Of a stretch of DNA of 64,000 nt, positions 1-11,994 are shown piece by piece. The stretch is from assembly GCF_000204055.1 (NCBI RefSeq), contig NW_006768803.1, positions 475,607 to 539,606 on the forward strand, read 5' to 3'. How positions within the stretch are numbered: the stretch's first letter is position 1; each line of letters begins with the position of its first letter. The notes beneath the pieces were generated by a model that did no database searches, had not been told where the DNA came from, and saw only the letters and a program-made list of their open reading frames with translations. This stretch comes from Melampsora larici-populina 98AG31 (taxonomy: Eukaryota > Basidiomycota > Pucciniomycetes > Pucciniales > Melampsoraceae). A program made the translations under genes and the position numbers.

Positions 1-2416
1 TACTCGAAAAATGAGCAATCTCTTTATTTTTATTAGCTTGTTTTTGCAGTTTCAATCTCAATGTCTCTGCAGTCTTTTCGGCGCGGAAACGCTTTTGATC
101 GGCTATACCTTGAGCTTTGAGGTCTCTTTCAACAGCCTTCAATCGCAATTGCTCCTCATGTTCCTCTTCAATGAGTTGTGTGTTGAGGTATTCTTGATCA
201 ATTGAAATTTGTATATCTTCTATTTCGTCTTGGTGTTGTTTGTAAGAGTCACTTCGAAGCCAAGAATTGACACTTGCTATTATTGAGTCAAAGAGTCCGG
301 GTACCGTCTGTCCGCCAAGTATATCTCGAAGAAACATCCCGTTTGAAACTGAGGTGTAATTCTTAGCAATTTGCCAAGCGTCCTCACGGCTGAAAAGAGT
401 TTCGGGTAGATAGGGCGGGTCAGTTGGATATGTTTTCTTGAAAAGTAATTCATAATTTCCAATGATTGAGACGGTGAGATCAATCATTGGTATATTCATT
501 TGGATTGGGTCATCTGACTTGCATGCGAGTGGAATATTGCTAGAGAGCTTTCTTTTCCTACTCTTTCTTGGAATATTGAGTAAAGATTCGTCTTCCGGCT
601 GAGATGGAAAAGACGACATCAAAGATTTCAGATCTGACAATTTTGTTTGTGGAAGCAGGCGAATGAGTTGAGCAGCTCCTTGAGGGTCGCAATTTGAACA
701 TCGACAAGCAGCCATTTTTAAAGATTTCTGACGCTCAATTTCCAAAAGGTAACCACTATCCGACAGAGACATGGGAATATAACCCTTTCTGTATGATTCA
801 GATTCATCAGATTTTGAATTGTGGTTGTTTTTTGGTATTTGAGTAGCATCGGAAAAGCTTACAAACTGTCCAAGGTATAAACCACTCGCAAGCAACATGG
901 TGTAAATCTTAGAGCATCCATACGCTCCTGATTGTTCATCTTGGGGTTGACTTCGATATCTGAAGCCGAATTTTGCCCACTAGGCATGTTTGGCTGAACA
1001 AATAAGATGACCAAGCCTTCGTCTGGACCACGCCCGGCTCGTCCAGCCATCTGATTCGAATCAGATGGGTCCATCGCGCCCATGATTACCACAATCTTCA
1101 CGCGGGGCCAGTTCTGACCTAGTCCGAGAGCAGAAGTAGCAGAAATGATTGGAAATTCTGAATCACCGTAATCTTTTGCCCGTGTTGTTTTGTCGTTATC
1201 GCCAGTAACAGAATGATATCGGCGGATACATTTTGATTTTGGATTCTTGTAATCATCCGGTTGACCTCGTGCTTTTGAAACTACTTCCATTACTGTCAAT
1301 GTTCTATTACGAGTACCCGAGTATATGATCATCGGAGGCAATTCGTTGTTTGAAACAGCTGACATATGAGGAATGATTGTGGTAAGGTCTTCTGATGAAT
1401 CAATTGTTCCAGTCAAATAAAGTCGAATGAATCGTAGCTCAGGACGAGCAAGCTCTCCCTGTACCATTGTCATATTTGACGATGTTAAACTTAAGCTTTT
1501 CTTTATCAATGAAACGGCTTGAGGTCGACAAGTCGCCGACATCAAAAGAACCGGACTATCATCGGTGGCCATCAGTTCTGGGCCGAGTTTTCCGTAAGAT
1601 GATCGAAATATACCGACGTCTTGTGGAGTCACATGAACAGAGAAGTTCTTTGAAGCCCCACTTTCTTGAAGCCCCCATAAATAAATACAGTGTGCTTCAT
1701 CGACCACCTTTAAGACAAGATGAGCCTGGAACTGTTTACTGTGGTAAAGAGTTTGGAATGATTCACTATTTAAGAAAATCTCGGGGCTCTTTGTAAACCA
1801 ATCAAAGATATTAGTTTCTTGTGAACAAAGAAACGAGACACCCCGTTGGACACAAGAACATACCAAATAAATGAACGAGTAGTAATTGTTTTGTAATTGC
1901 TTCAATACTGCCTTATCAAATGTATTCCTGGTGAGATTCACCGCAGTGATGCCGGAGAGTTTTTTCTCCAAAACCTAGAAATAAGAACGAGGTTCTTCAG
2001 GATGATACGGCTGACATGAATCAGGTTCCTAAACAAACTTGATTATCACCGAGCGCATCTAGCGGGTTCAATACCAAGACAACAGCCTTCTTGACCTTTG
2101 GGAACATGAGGAAGAAGAGTTCCGACACTCGACTCTTTCCAGACCCGGTTGCAGAAAGTAAGAAAGTATTTTGACCGTTTGCTAAGCTGACAGCAGCCTG
2201 TAGCTGAACGTCTGTCGGCTCGTTATTAGACCACCTGGTCAGGAATTTGTCTTTGAACATTTTCCATTGCTCAGTGACTGTAGCCGTGAGTATCTTCAGG
2301 CTGAGGGTTAGCCGCTCCAACTTCAAGCTATGGCTGGACTGGCTAAGATCATTCAAGTCTTGACCTTGCTCATCGTCTTTTGGAGCACTTCGAGTTCGCA
2401 TTCTCGACAAAGACAT
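1..2416 (-). CDS. RecQ-like ATP-dependent DNA helicase, 3' end beyond the left edge
   Basis: Superfamily-2 helicase of the RecQ type. Exon 1 (to 2039) carries the Walker A motif SATGSGKSR and ends at NPLDALGDNQ. Intron 1 (2038-1975) has a GTTTGT donor. Exon 2 (1974-863) holds the DEAH box (VVDEAHCIYLWG), motif III (LLMSATCRP) and the RecQ motif V/VI run (SALGLGQNWPRV, QMAGRAGRG). Intron 2 (862-789) joins in frame to exon 3 (788 to the edge), where CRCSNCDPQGA plus the upstream CCLR look like the RecQ zinc-binding cysteines. A charged, coiled-coil-like tail stays open to base 1. The first in-frame ATG is at 2416. The frame is open back to 2515 without an ATG, so an upstream exon is possible. 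It appears intact. Rusts are known to carry families of such RecQ-like genes, so a housekeeping role should not be assumed. Confidence 0.85.
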
Positions 2417-2824
2417 ATCGATAATCGATTGGAAGCGTTTGAGGCTTTTAGAAGCTGCTCGATGACCAATCAATTTTTTTGATGGAGTTGAGACATCGCC
2501 AAATTTGGTTTTCAAGCTGCATGGATGTCACACACGAGCGTTGAGCCAACATCCGCAGTCATTTTCGAAATTTCAGATCAGCTCTTTTTGAGCTCAATGA
2601 AGACTTTTTGTTTTGATTACAAAACTGATAGTTAGATTGATACAAAGACGCGTAAGAAGCAAAATCGAAACATCATTCAAAGAGACGAAATTCCGTAATG
2701 GGATGCGAAAAAGTTGTATTGATACAAATCTCTACCACCAAAACCCAGATGGGCTGCTCACCGAAAAACCCGACATTAGATATAACACCGCGGGAATCAA
2801 CTCGTTTGAAACCGGATTGAGCTT

Positions 2825-3200
2825 AATTTCGGTGTCCGGGTTTGAAATTTCCTCGAATCGTGAATTGTTTTCACAACTCGTTTGCATTATGTTTGCCGAT
2901 TCCCCTCGGGCTGTACTCTGTACTCGGCTGGCCCCGTGGATGTACAGTCACATCATACAGCAACATCCCCTTTCACCATTCCTCACCTACATCCTCATTC
3001 TTCAGGCCTCAATCAACCGAAAAAAAGCAGTTCAGCGGGAACATCAAGAGCGGTGAGATATGTAGTCCAACGGTTGGAATCACAGGTTTAGCAAGTAGCC
3101 CGTATGTCAGGGTACTCGAGGGAAATCGGCAAACATAATGCAAACGAGTTGTGAACGAGATTCACAATTCGAGGAAATTTCAAACCCGGACACCGAAATT
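2825..3200. repeat. Inverted-repeat (foldback/MITE-like) element abutting an assembly gap
   Basis: An 85-86 bp arm at 2825-2909 (starting aatttcggtgtccgggtttg) returns in reverse complement at 3115-3200 with only a few mismatches. About 205 bp lies between them. The right arm stops exactly at the N run, so the element may continue into the gap. No transposase is visible. The spacer 2417-2824 beside it shows no convincing gene. Confidence 0.8.
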
Positions 3201-3300
3201 NNNNNNNNNNNNNNNNNNNNNNNNNNNNNNNNNNNNNNNNNNNNNNNNNNNNNNNNNNNNNNNNNNNNNNNNNNNNNNNNNNNNNNNNNNNNNNNNNNNN
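3201..3300. other. Assembly gap (100 N)
   Basis: Exactly 100 N, so this is a conventional gap of unknown true size. It hides the 5' part of the following gene and possibly the end of the inverted-repeat element. Confidence 1.
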
Positions 3301-3771
3301 ATTGCACAAATTCTACATCTAATCAAACTCTTGTCTTTAGCACTTTAACCGTATACGCATCACGAGACAATGCTGATTTGATCCTTGAGTCAGGACCCAT
3401 CACAAATGATCCTAAAGTGATCGGAGCAGAAAATGCTCAAAAAGGAGAATGGCATGTACAGTTGATCAAATTGTAAGTGAACTTGATAAATGTTGAAAAA
3501 AAATTGATTTAACAATTTTGTTCATAAATATCCCAATCAAAGTCCCATTCCAAATCCTGAGGATCCTCCTGAAAAACAAAAAGATACTCCGCACTATGGA
3601 CAACAAGTTAGTCAATTGAATTTATCTTTTGACCTTAGCTATTTGATTTACTTTACCTTTTCACCTTAACTCCAGGAAACAAATATCCATGAAGGCGTGT
3701 TCTTTTCTCGAATGTTTGTTGAGGATGGTGCTGGAGGGAAAATCACACGTTCAGTGACTACTCATAGATAG
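3301..3771 (+). CDS. Unrecognised protein, 3' part only (5' end in gap)
   Basis: Three exons can be joined in frame. 3301-3472 (open from the gap) ends at donor gtaagt. 3543-3606 follows a tcaaag acceptor and ends at gttagt. 3676-3771 follows tccag and ends in TAG. The readable C-terminal part is about 110 residues. It begins with CTNSTSNQTL, contains a Pro/Glu-rich stretch (PNPEDPPEKQ) and ends ITRSVTTHR. I do not recognise the family, see no catalytic motif and see no membrane segment in the visible part. The consistent splice phases argue that it is a real gene. The start, any signal peptide and the length are unknown because of the gap. Confidence 0.5.
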
Positions 3772-4414
3772 AGGTATCAATGATCTCACTACATAGTGAA
3801 AACTTTGCAGATGTGTATTTTTCTTCATCTTGGGTTTCATTCACGTATAGCCATCAATCTTTTTGGTTTTGACCTTCTTTTGATCGCAAGGATATGCAAT
3901 CTTCATGGTGTCAGATTGACCATTGGCTGGTTGCATGACACCACAAAAGAACGCGCGAGAGGAACATCCATTTTTCTATCATTCATTTGTTCCATTTATC
4001 CCACCAGAGCCGAAGAGCCGTCGTATCAATAAACAGCCGCAAGCTAACAGACGGATCATTGAGAAGCAGGAAACCATCTCGGGGAATAGAAGCTACTTTG
4101 AGGCACAACAAGAGATTTTGACGTCCATTGACAGCCTGAAGTCTATAACCACCAATTTTCTTTTCATACCAACAAAAGAAAACTCTAACAAAAAAGTTAA
4201 TAAATTGCTATTTGTGCACCAAGATATAAATTTTGCAGTGTATCCCATAAATCATGTATTTTAAAATTCAAGACAAACAATCTCAATGTTTCTCCTCTCT
4301 CTCTCTCTTCACTCACTCACAACCTTTCTTAAAACTTCATCACCGATTATTGATAACAAAAAAATACAATCAAACAAACAAATAACCAAAAAAAAGCTAC
4401 AAAAAAATAATAAT
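3772..4414. other. Intergenic spacer
   Basis: Contains a short open frame at 3923-4264 (+) without recognisable features, then A/T-rich low-complexity sequence with CT- and AAAC-rich runs up to the deubiquitinase stop codon. It probably holds the convergent 3' UTRs of the flanking genes. Confidence 0.5.
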
Positions 4415-7400
4415 TTAAATTTCTTCCAATATTTCTCTCTTCATCATTTCAAACCTTTCTTCTTCTCCTACTTTCACATACGTAAGCCAATATGGATTCG
4501 CAGATGAATTGTTAGCTTCATTAAAAACTTCTAATAATGGATCTACTTCTGAAACTACACTATCATTATACTTCAACCAACGTTCTGGTTTATCTGGTAA
4601 TTGTCTTTGAATTGCCCAATAATGCCCACCAGAAGCAGTACCTATCGAATTCAAACAAAATAAGCAATAACAAAGAAATGTTTAATAAGACAAATTTGGG
4701 GATCTCTGAACTAAACATTAAAAGAAAGATAAACTTACCTCGATGCATAAACAGACTAACAAGTCGATATTCAGCCGACGAAGGTTGAACCTGCATCTTT
4801 TCAGACTCTTGAGCAACTTCACCAGATACATCCTTCATAGGTTCCTCAACAACTTGCCACATTTTATCAACCTCTTCTTTCAATTCTCTTACTCGTTCAT
4901 TAACCACCTTGATTTCCTCTTCGATCGCATTTGCTTCAGTTGACAAAAATTCGATATCTGATTCTTTCAATATGTCTCCCAAGAATTCAGGTAAGGATGG
5001 GACTGCACTGGTAGCTTGATTGGTTGTAAGGATACTATGAAGATCGCGCAATATATTGCTCGAGGTACGCTGCACCGAGGTGTTTGTGGTTAGACGCCTT
5101 CTACTTGACATATCCTCGAGATGCAACTAAACCAGTTCGACGTACCTTTCCTCCGCCAGTGACATTGGCTGTTAACTCATTGTATCGGCCTCGAAGACTT
5201 TCAATCTCTTTCCTACAACCAATCGTCTTGGTTCTACGTTCCAACGCGATTTGATCTTCAGGATCAGGTTCAAGGTATCGATCCATCCGCAATTTTTCTT
5301 CAAATTTGATGTACGCATTTGATTTGAAGACAGTATGAGTACTTCTATCAAATTGTACCCTCTGCAAGTCGAAAATGAGAGGATGAAGATCGGATAAGTA
5401 TTTGTGCACCGGGCAATCTTACTAAGGTATCAAGTAGACAGACCTGAAGTTGTATCTGTAATATTGGTGGTAAGTGAACCAAACCAACTCGTCTGATAGC
5501 TTTCCCATTCTCAACATCCACCTCACTTTCATCAAACACTCGATCTAACCCATCATACAGATCTCTACCTTCCTCAGCCACATCAACCAACAGATACGCA
5601 AATGGTTCTTCCTTTACTGAGACCTTGCCTTCTGGGCTATCGAATTTCAGAGACTGTCGTGTTCGACCATAAAACAGACTGAAAGTGACAAAGAAGATGG
5701 AAAACTCGATCAGATGACTACCGATGAAAACAAAGTGTAGATCACCAACGATTTCACAATGTTTCCTTCTTCACCATAGGAAGCCGACAACTTTGTCTCA
5801 TCCAATGCAGCTTGAATTTGAAAAAGACAGTTGTCCATACACTCTGAAACATCATTCTGACGACCTATAAAAAACCAATACCCCCATCACCCCGAGTAAA
5901 TTAGTAATCTCATATAAAAACTGTGGAGAAATCTCTCATATCAGACCAAAAGCAGAGATACATACCAAACATCATATGCGATCCACTATCAGTCACAGCC
6001 AAACTACGACTGCGATTCGGTCTGGGAGGAAGAGGAGGAGGACCGTGAGGAGTATCTTCTGTTAAATCAATCACAATGGCCTCTTGTCTAGAATTTCCAT
6101 TCATTGGAGTAACAGAAGATCGAGTAGGTAAACTAGACGATGATTGATCAGTTGTAAAAGCTGGAGCTGATCCTTCTATAGGTTCATCAAACGTTGGTTT
6201 ATCAATTTTGATTTGGTCATCAAGCGATTCTGATACTCTTTGTGGTGATGATATATTCATCTTGACATCTTCATCATTTGATGGAAGGTTTTGTTCCTCC
6301 AAAGTAGTACCAACACTAGGATTATCAATATCCATCATCTTTCCATGATCTATATCATCCTCAGTATCACTACTCTCACTCTTCCTTTTTCCAAGAACCG
6401 TTGATGAAGGAGAGTTGAGTGGTAAGGAAGTAGTAGCGACTGGAACATTGATAAGCGGTCCTACAAACGTGCTCCGTTCGTCTACCAATGTAGCATCTGT
6501 ACTAGCAGATGAGGTATTGTTGTTATTATTCGCCATCACAGTGCTAGGACTTTCATCTTTGGGAAGTACCAAAGCAAGAAAAGCTAGTTCACGCTCAGGT
6601 GTCACTGCAGACTGTCGGGTTTGAATCATCTCTTGGAACAGGTTTTGAAGTTGAGATGCGACTATGAAGAAGTAAACCAGAGCAAAAGATCAGTTAAATA
6701 TTGAAACTGTATGCAAGTGAGAGTTTACAGGAATAATGAGGGTTTTTTGACCAACACTGTTTTGATCTTGTCACTTCAGGTTTCGATACCACTCTACCAC
6801 CGACCCTTTTGCCTTCTTTCTCGGGTTCATCATCCGCTACACTTTGAGCGTACTCGGGAAACCTCAACAAGACATCACGTAACTCTTTTACCGAAAAGAA
6901 ATATTGTAATAAAGAACTAAAGTGTTCCCAAAACCAAAACCCCCGTCAATCAAAAAACTATGCATTCCTGCTTTGTGATTTGTAGAGTTACTGACTTTAG
7001 ATAACAGGTGCTGACAGGTCAGATACAAAACGTATATCAGAATCGATGGATATCAATGGTTTTAGCTCGAGTATACAATAACTTACTTGCCGATGTTGTT
7101 CAGTCCTACGGGGATATCATGCGTATTCGCTACAGGCCCATACGGCACTATGTCCATACTTGTCGAGTTGCCGGTGCCTACAGATAAGTTACGGGTCGCC
7201 AGTGAGTAAGGTTTGATCAATGGTAGTCCACAAGTCGGACCAGACTGCAATCCTCAATGTGCAAGGACAACGTACCAGCTTCTTCAGCCGCCAGGCGTGT
7301 TCTAATAAGATAACTGTTACGGTGTTGGGCAATGACGCCAATCGCCTGGCGTAATATCTTTTTTTGGCCGGGCTGATCGCTTGTCTGAAGCAGAAAGTAT

Positions 7401-9946
7401 GATCATCAGTAAGTCCAGATTTATTTGTTTAAGAAATGGATATAAGGACCAGAGTGCAATAAAAGATCTTCAGGATCACTTACTGCAAACTCGTATGCCA
7501 TCCAAAGCAATTCGTCATCTGTTTCAGGAAGTACATCACCCAAAGTGGCATAAGCTTTATCCACACTCATTTCTGGTTGGACTGGTACATCAACCAATGA
7601 AGCTGTCGAAGCCAATAAAGCTTGCAAAAGTTGATTCAAAGGATTCGCCCAAGCAAGAGTTCGTAATGCATCTCGTCTATCCAAACCAATCAAAAAAAGA
7701 CAATTTTATTACGAGTGAAGTGAGTTCAGTCCAACGTCAATATAATCCTATCATCTGAGTTTTAAAGACTTACAGTTTAATCTTTTCACTTTTATCCTGG
7801 GTAGACTCAAGTTTGGTGTTCAGAGATTGCGCAATCTGATCTTCCTTCTCCAAGTCGAATCCATGTTCTTTACCGCAAATGATCGACCAAGCCTCTTCGG
7901 TCTCTTGTACACTAACATCATCGCGACATATGGAAAGACAAATATTCGTAGATGAGACACCCTCCGAAGTATAATCTTGGTCTGCAAAAGAGAGAGAGAG
8001 ATTCACTAACCCGGCGGCACCTTTGTTGGTCAGATCGCTCACGAAAGGGTGCATCATCTCAGATTGAGTACCTCTTAGTCCATTAATCTGTCTAAGCTCT
8101 TCAAAATACCGATACCGATTGCTCGGATAAAGTGAGCATTGTAGCTTGTAAGCGTAAATCACTACCTCATCTGCCACATCTGGTAAAATTCCCAATGCAG
8201 CGTAAGAACCATAACCCGGAGGATGACCATCGGTACTCTTCCAAGTGCTGGGTGAAGTGATTTTCGGAACTAGAACACAAGAATGTGTTTTTTGCATCAG
8301 TTTGGGTCTTATTTCCGAAAAAACAGTGGAGACTTACTACTATCGCCTCCTATCGACTGTAAAATCTGTTGACGAGCTGGTATAAGTTTAATAGGAACTT
8401 GATAATTTGTTTTTGATGATTCTTCAAGATAAGCTAGAAGTGGGAAAAAAACCCAATGAAGACCATCAGATTCAAGACGTTTTTTTTCGGTCATCCCAAT
8501 CAATTCTACTTTAAGATTTTAAATAGATGGCCAACAATGACAAAAACAAACGATACTTGATTTTCATCCATTTTAAGAACACTGAAACTTCAATCAATGC
8601 TCTTATCCATTTCGCTCGAGTTTCTCTTCCATCTGCTTTTTGCACACTCAAGGATGGTACTACCAACAATGGTCTACCGTTATCCTCGCGTCGCTTGGCT
8701 CCCAGATGTGACCAAATAGATTCGCTGCAGATGACGAGATTAAAGTCAATCAGATTCGTGCGTCTTTAGATGATATGTTGTTTTGTTGGCCTTACGAAAC
8801 TGGGTTCCACGGCATTCGACCAGACAAGGATTTGCCGTCCAACGGTAAAGGCGAGTGTTTCCCCTCAACCAGCGCATTTTGAATCACACTAGTGTTTAGC
8901 CGTGGAAAAGGTGAGGTCAGCATGTGATAATCGAAAAGTCAACAAACGGATGCAGCAAAGAAAACAGACGTCAGGATATCATCATGCCACACAATGGAAT
9001 ACGAAGAAAATGAAATTCTGAATCCAACCTACATGAATACAGTGTGCCAGGCCCTATGAACTGCCTGCTCGGGTTTCAATGCCGTTGAAGAAGGATGATT
9101 CGAAACCAAAGATCGTGCTTGAGAAATCAAAGCTTCCGCATGAGGTTTAGAAAAAACTGAGGGGATAGCAGTTTGTACCGTCGAAACTGCGATTCCTTGC
9201 CTACAACTACAACAAATCATTGCATCCCATCCTAATTTGCAGTTTTCTGGTTTTACTTTGACTTCAACAAGTTCTTTTATTACTTGACCTTCATGATCGA
9301 AAATTGAAATTGGATTAGGATGTAATGTACCAGCTCTAGCTTGTTCGACTACACCTCTATAAATTTGAAAAAAATGATGTCCGATTGAATCTGGTGTAGG
9401 TTCGATTTGAATTCCATCTTGTTCGGTACTGTTCTCATTCTGGTTCTCGATCAGCATTACTGGGTCACTTGATGATGAACCCTTGGGAGCCAAACCAGGA
9501 CATTGATTCGGAAGATGATCGTCACCAAAACTTTTGATCACAACCCATTTCCATTCGATAGGACAAAAGAGTGCATTGGCATGGGGTCTTGCAAGGTGAA
9601 GTTCAGCTTTCGAGAGAATCGGAAATTTTGAATGTTCGTTAGATTCAGATTTGGCTCGAGGTGATCGAATAGGTTCAGAAGGTTCTGTTGTTGACTGAGC
9701 AGCCGGAGTAGGGCTTGAAATCTCTTCTTCCTTTTCAATGATAGGCAAATCTGGTAACTTCTCCCAACAAGTCCCTTGAATGTCAAATTCATAATCCCAA
9801 AGTTCATGTGGCCAAAGTTCGTTATGATGTCGAAAGTTAGTGGTATGACTGAGCAATTTACCGGCTGTCATGGCTGGACATTCTGGGAATTGATTTTCGA
9901 CTTGTAAGAGAAATGAAGGTTCTGAGTAAGCTGGTAAGTTGGCCAT
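4415..9946 (-). CDS. Ubp2-type ubiquitin carboxyl-terminal hydrolase (deubiquitinase)
   Basis: USP-family cysteine protease that removes ubiquitin. The overall architecture matches yeast Ubp2 and USP25/28 relatives, with a long N-terminal region of UCH-repeat type before the catalytic domain. About fifteen exons chain in phase: 9946-9033, 8888-8796, 8724-8552, about 8508-8338, 8269-7774, 7676-7484, 7384-7276, 7177-7087, 7010-6996 and 6916 onward. The Cys box reads VGLNNIGNTCYLNSLLQYFF across three exons, with the nucleophile Cys in the 15-nt exon 7010-6996. A QNDVSECMDN box lies near 5830. The His box TASGGHYWAIQRQ and WLKYNDS...PYWLTYVK sit in the last exon, ending at 4415. The first in-frame ATG is 9946. 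A Ser/Asp-rich insert (about 6540-6000) separates the Cys box from the rest. One join near 5127-5163 is unclear (see findings). Confidence 0.88.
6996..7010 (-). other. 15-nt microexon carrying the catalytic Cys codon
   Basis: The reverse strand reads CACCTGTTATCTAAA. It is bounded by a CTGTCAG acceptor and a GTCAGT donor, between introns 7086-7011 (76 nt) and 6995-6917 (79 nt). Joined to the flanking exons in phase 2 it gives GNTCYLNSLLQ, the USP Cys box. Without it the protein lacks the nucleophile. Confidence 0.88.
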
Positions 9947-11083
9947 GGTGGTTTGGTGTAAAACTGGTTTTGGAGAGAAACCGTTGGAGTCAGTCGAGGT
10001 TGAAGTTTGAGAAGTCAAGTGAAGATGTCAGCTGAACTGTGGGGAAAATTGACATCTCTCGATTACACACATTTCACACATTTCATTCGGTACAGTGCGC
10101 GCTTGAACGTGGGCATTTCTCGACCCTTTGTCTCATCCTCACGCACTTGATCAAGACCACAAAAGAAAACTCAATGGGAAAAACTCCACATCTAGTCTTC
10201 ATTTAAAGAAATCACGAAGCGGAAAATAAATTCATCCCAATCTTTTGAAAGCCATCAGTGCAGATGTCCCTTGCACATGTAGTTTGGGTGGGTGTTGTTT
10301 GCCCACACTCTCAACTTTGCCAATCATCTGCTTCTGCAGAGTTTGAAGTTGCAAATTCCTTGGACCTCAATATTTAAATGATCCATGCACCAGTTTGTGA
10401 AAAGAGGTTGAGTGTGATCTCTTGTTTTAACATTAAAGCACATATAGCCTAGAGTTCATCCTTTTCAATATGTATGTATGCTGGTCAATTGTCCCATAAA
10501 GAGCTAAAGAAAAAGAATCTCTGAAGTCCTCAAGTGAAACTGACCACACCAAAACAATACCAAAAGCTCTGGTTGTCTAGAAATCTGTTTCATTTAGATA
10601 TTTCAAGCATTTGGAATCTACAGGTCAATATTGAACTGTTGAAAAATCATTTTGTTGAAAGATTTATAACATGCCTAAGCCTGAACAGATGATTTTGGAT
10701 TGCAAGATGAAAATGTCAAATGAAGCATCACAAAATGACCACATGGACAGTCTAGCAAACAGGCTTGAACTGCAAGATCAAAGTTAGTATAATCCTGTAT
10801 TTCTTGATGAACTCATGTGATTATCTAGATACTTGCACTTCAAACAATGCATGGATTGTTTCATAGAACCCTGGATTGTTGGGGGTTCTTCCTTAACTTG
10901 AAACAGCTGTGGGATTCTACATTATGGAAAGTCTTTGGAATATATTTCTGAAGTTTTCTGTGGGGATTAATTCCGGGTCATAATCACATACACCCCTTCA
11001 TTCTTTGTCATTCTTTGTTCATTTGTAATCGAGGTCATTTTTTCAGGTGTGACATAAATAATCACATATATAATCAATCTCAT
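9947..11083. other. Intergenic region upstream of the deubiquitinase
   Basis: Probable promoter of the minus-strand deubiquitinase (9947 to about 10200), followed by AT-rich non-coding sequence up to the first small-gene unit. I see no gene in it. Confidence 0.5.
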
Positions 11084-11430
11084 TGGTGAGTACTTCTTGC
11101 AATAGTCTAGATGATTTTATCTTTCTCTATTCATGATATAAAAGCACATATGTGAAATTATTTAAGAAACACGTTGTACCAATGTATGCATTTCCTGACC
11201 TGACCTTGCCATCCCACAGAAACTTGGCATACATATCAGTATTGGTCAATCTTGGTTCACAGTCAGAAACTATCTGCAATAAGCTTGACCACAGCTTATT
11301 CAAATTAGTATGTTTGCACTTTCTTATACTTTACTTATTTCTTTTCAATCTTACCCATTTGGTGGGGCATTCAAAATCCAACTAACTTTGAATGCTCTGG
11401 TCAATATATTGATTTCACAGCCACTTTAGA

Positions 11431-11994
11431 ATGAGATTTGGACAGCTTTTCATTGGTGTGAACCTCTTGAAGGAGCACAGGGCCTTTTGTGGCTGGATTA
11501 ACCTACATGGGATTGGGTCCAGGATTGATGCAAGTCATAAGGTACGAGTTAGTCAAAACGCTTCCAAATCAAGTGATGTTGTTTTCACAATTGCCAATGA
11601 GCAACTAAAGGAGAAGATCATATATTCAAACAAGATGAGTGAACAGGCACATCAGGATTATGGAATGGCCCCCACTTCCAATGGTTTGCCTAAACCTCAC
11701 CATAGGGGATTGTCAAGCTTGAGATAAATCATCTCAAGCTCTGCAGTCTATGCAATACTCTAGAACCAAACAACCAGAAACACATACTGAAGATCTTCCA
11801 CAAGCAGAAGTTGATCAAAACTTCAAGTCAGGTATTCTCTTATATTGAGGTGTAGTCTTGTCAGCTTGTGGAATGGTTGGCACAGTGTTATTTGCAGCAC
11901 TTAGAGCTGCAAAGGAGTATGTTGACTGGTCTACAAAGAGATATCAGACTTTTGTTTCAGTCCTTTTTCCCAAATTGAACAATGATGCTTGTTG
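11431..11994 (+). pseudogene. Broken copy 1 of the tandem small-protein family
   Basis: Starts MRFGQLFIGVNLL, the family N-terminus, and stays open to 11727. There the family motif HYRRLGQD is replaced by HHRGLSSLR and a stop, consistent with a frameshift. The C-terminal half is still recognisable to 11994 (SACGMVGTVLFAALRAAKEY) but has an in-frame TGA at about 11849. An upstream gtgagtacttc at about 11084 and a ttcacag acceptor just before the ATG match the intact copies, so the 5' UTR intron is preserved. I infer a recent pseudogene. The protein could still be expressed as a 98-residue truncated form. Confidence 0.65.

Noticed and set aside
1467..1796. Plus-strand open frame opposite the helicase
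   Set aside because: Fully antisense to well-supported helicase motifs; no domain of its own.
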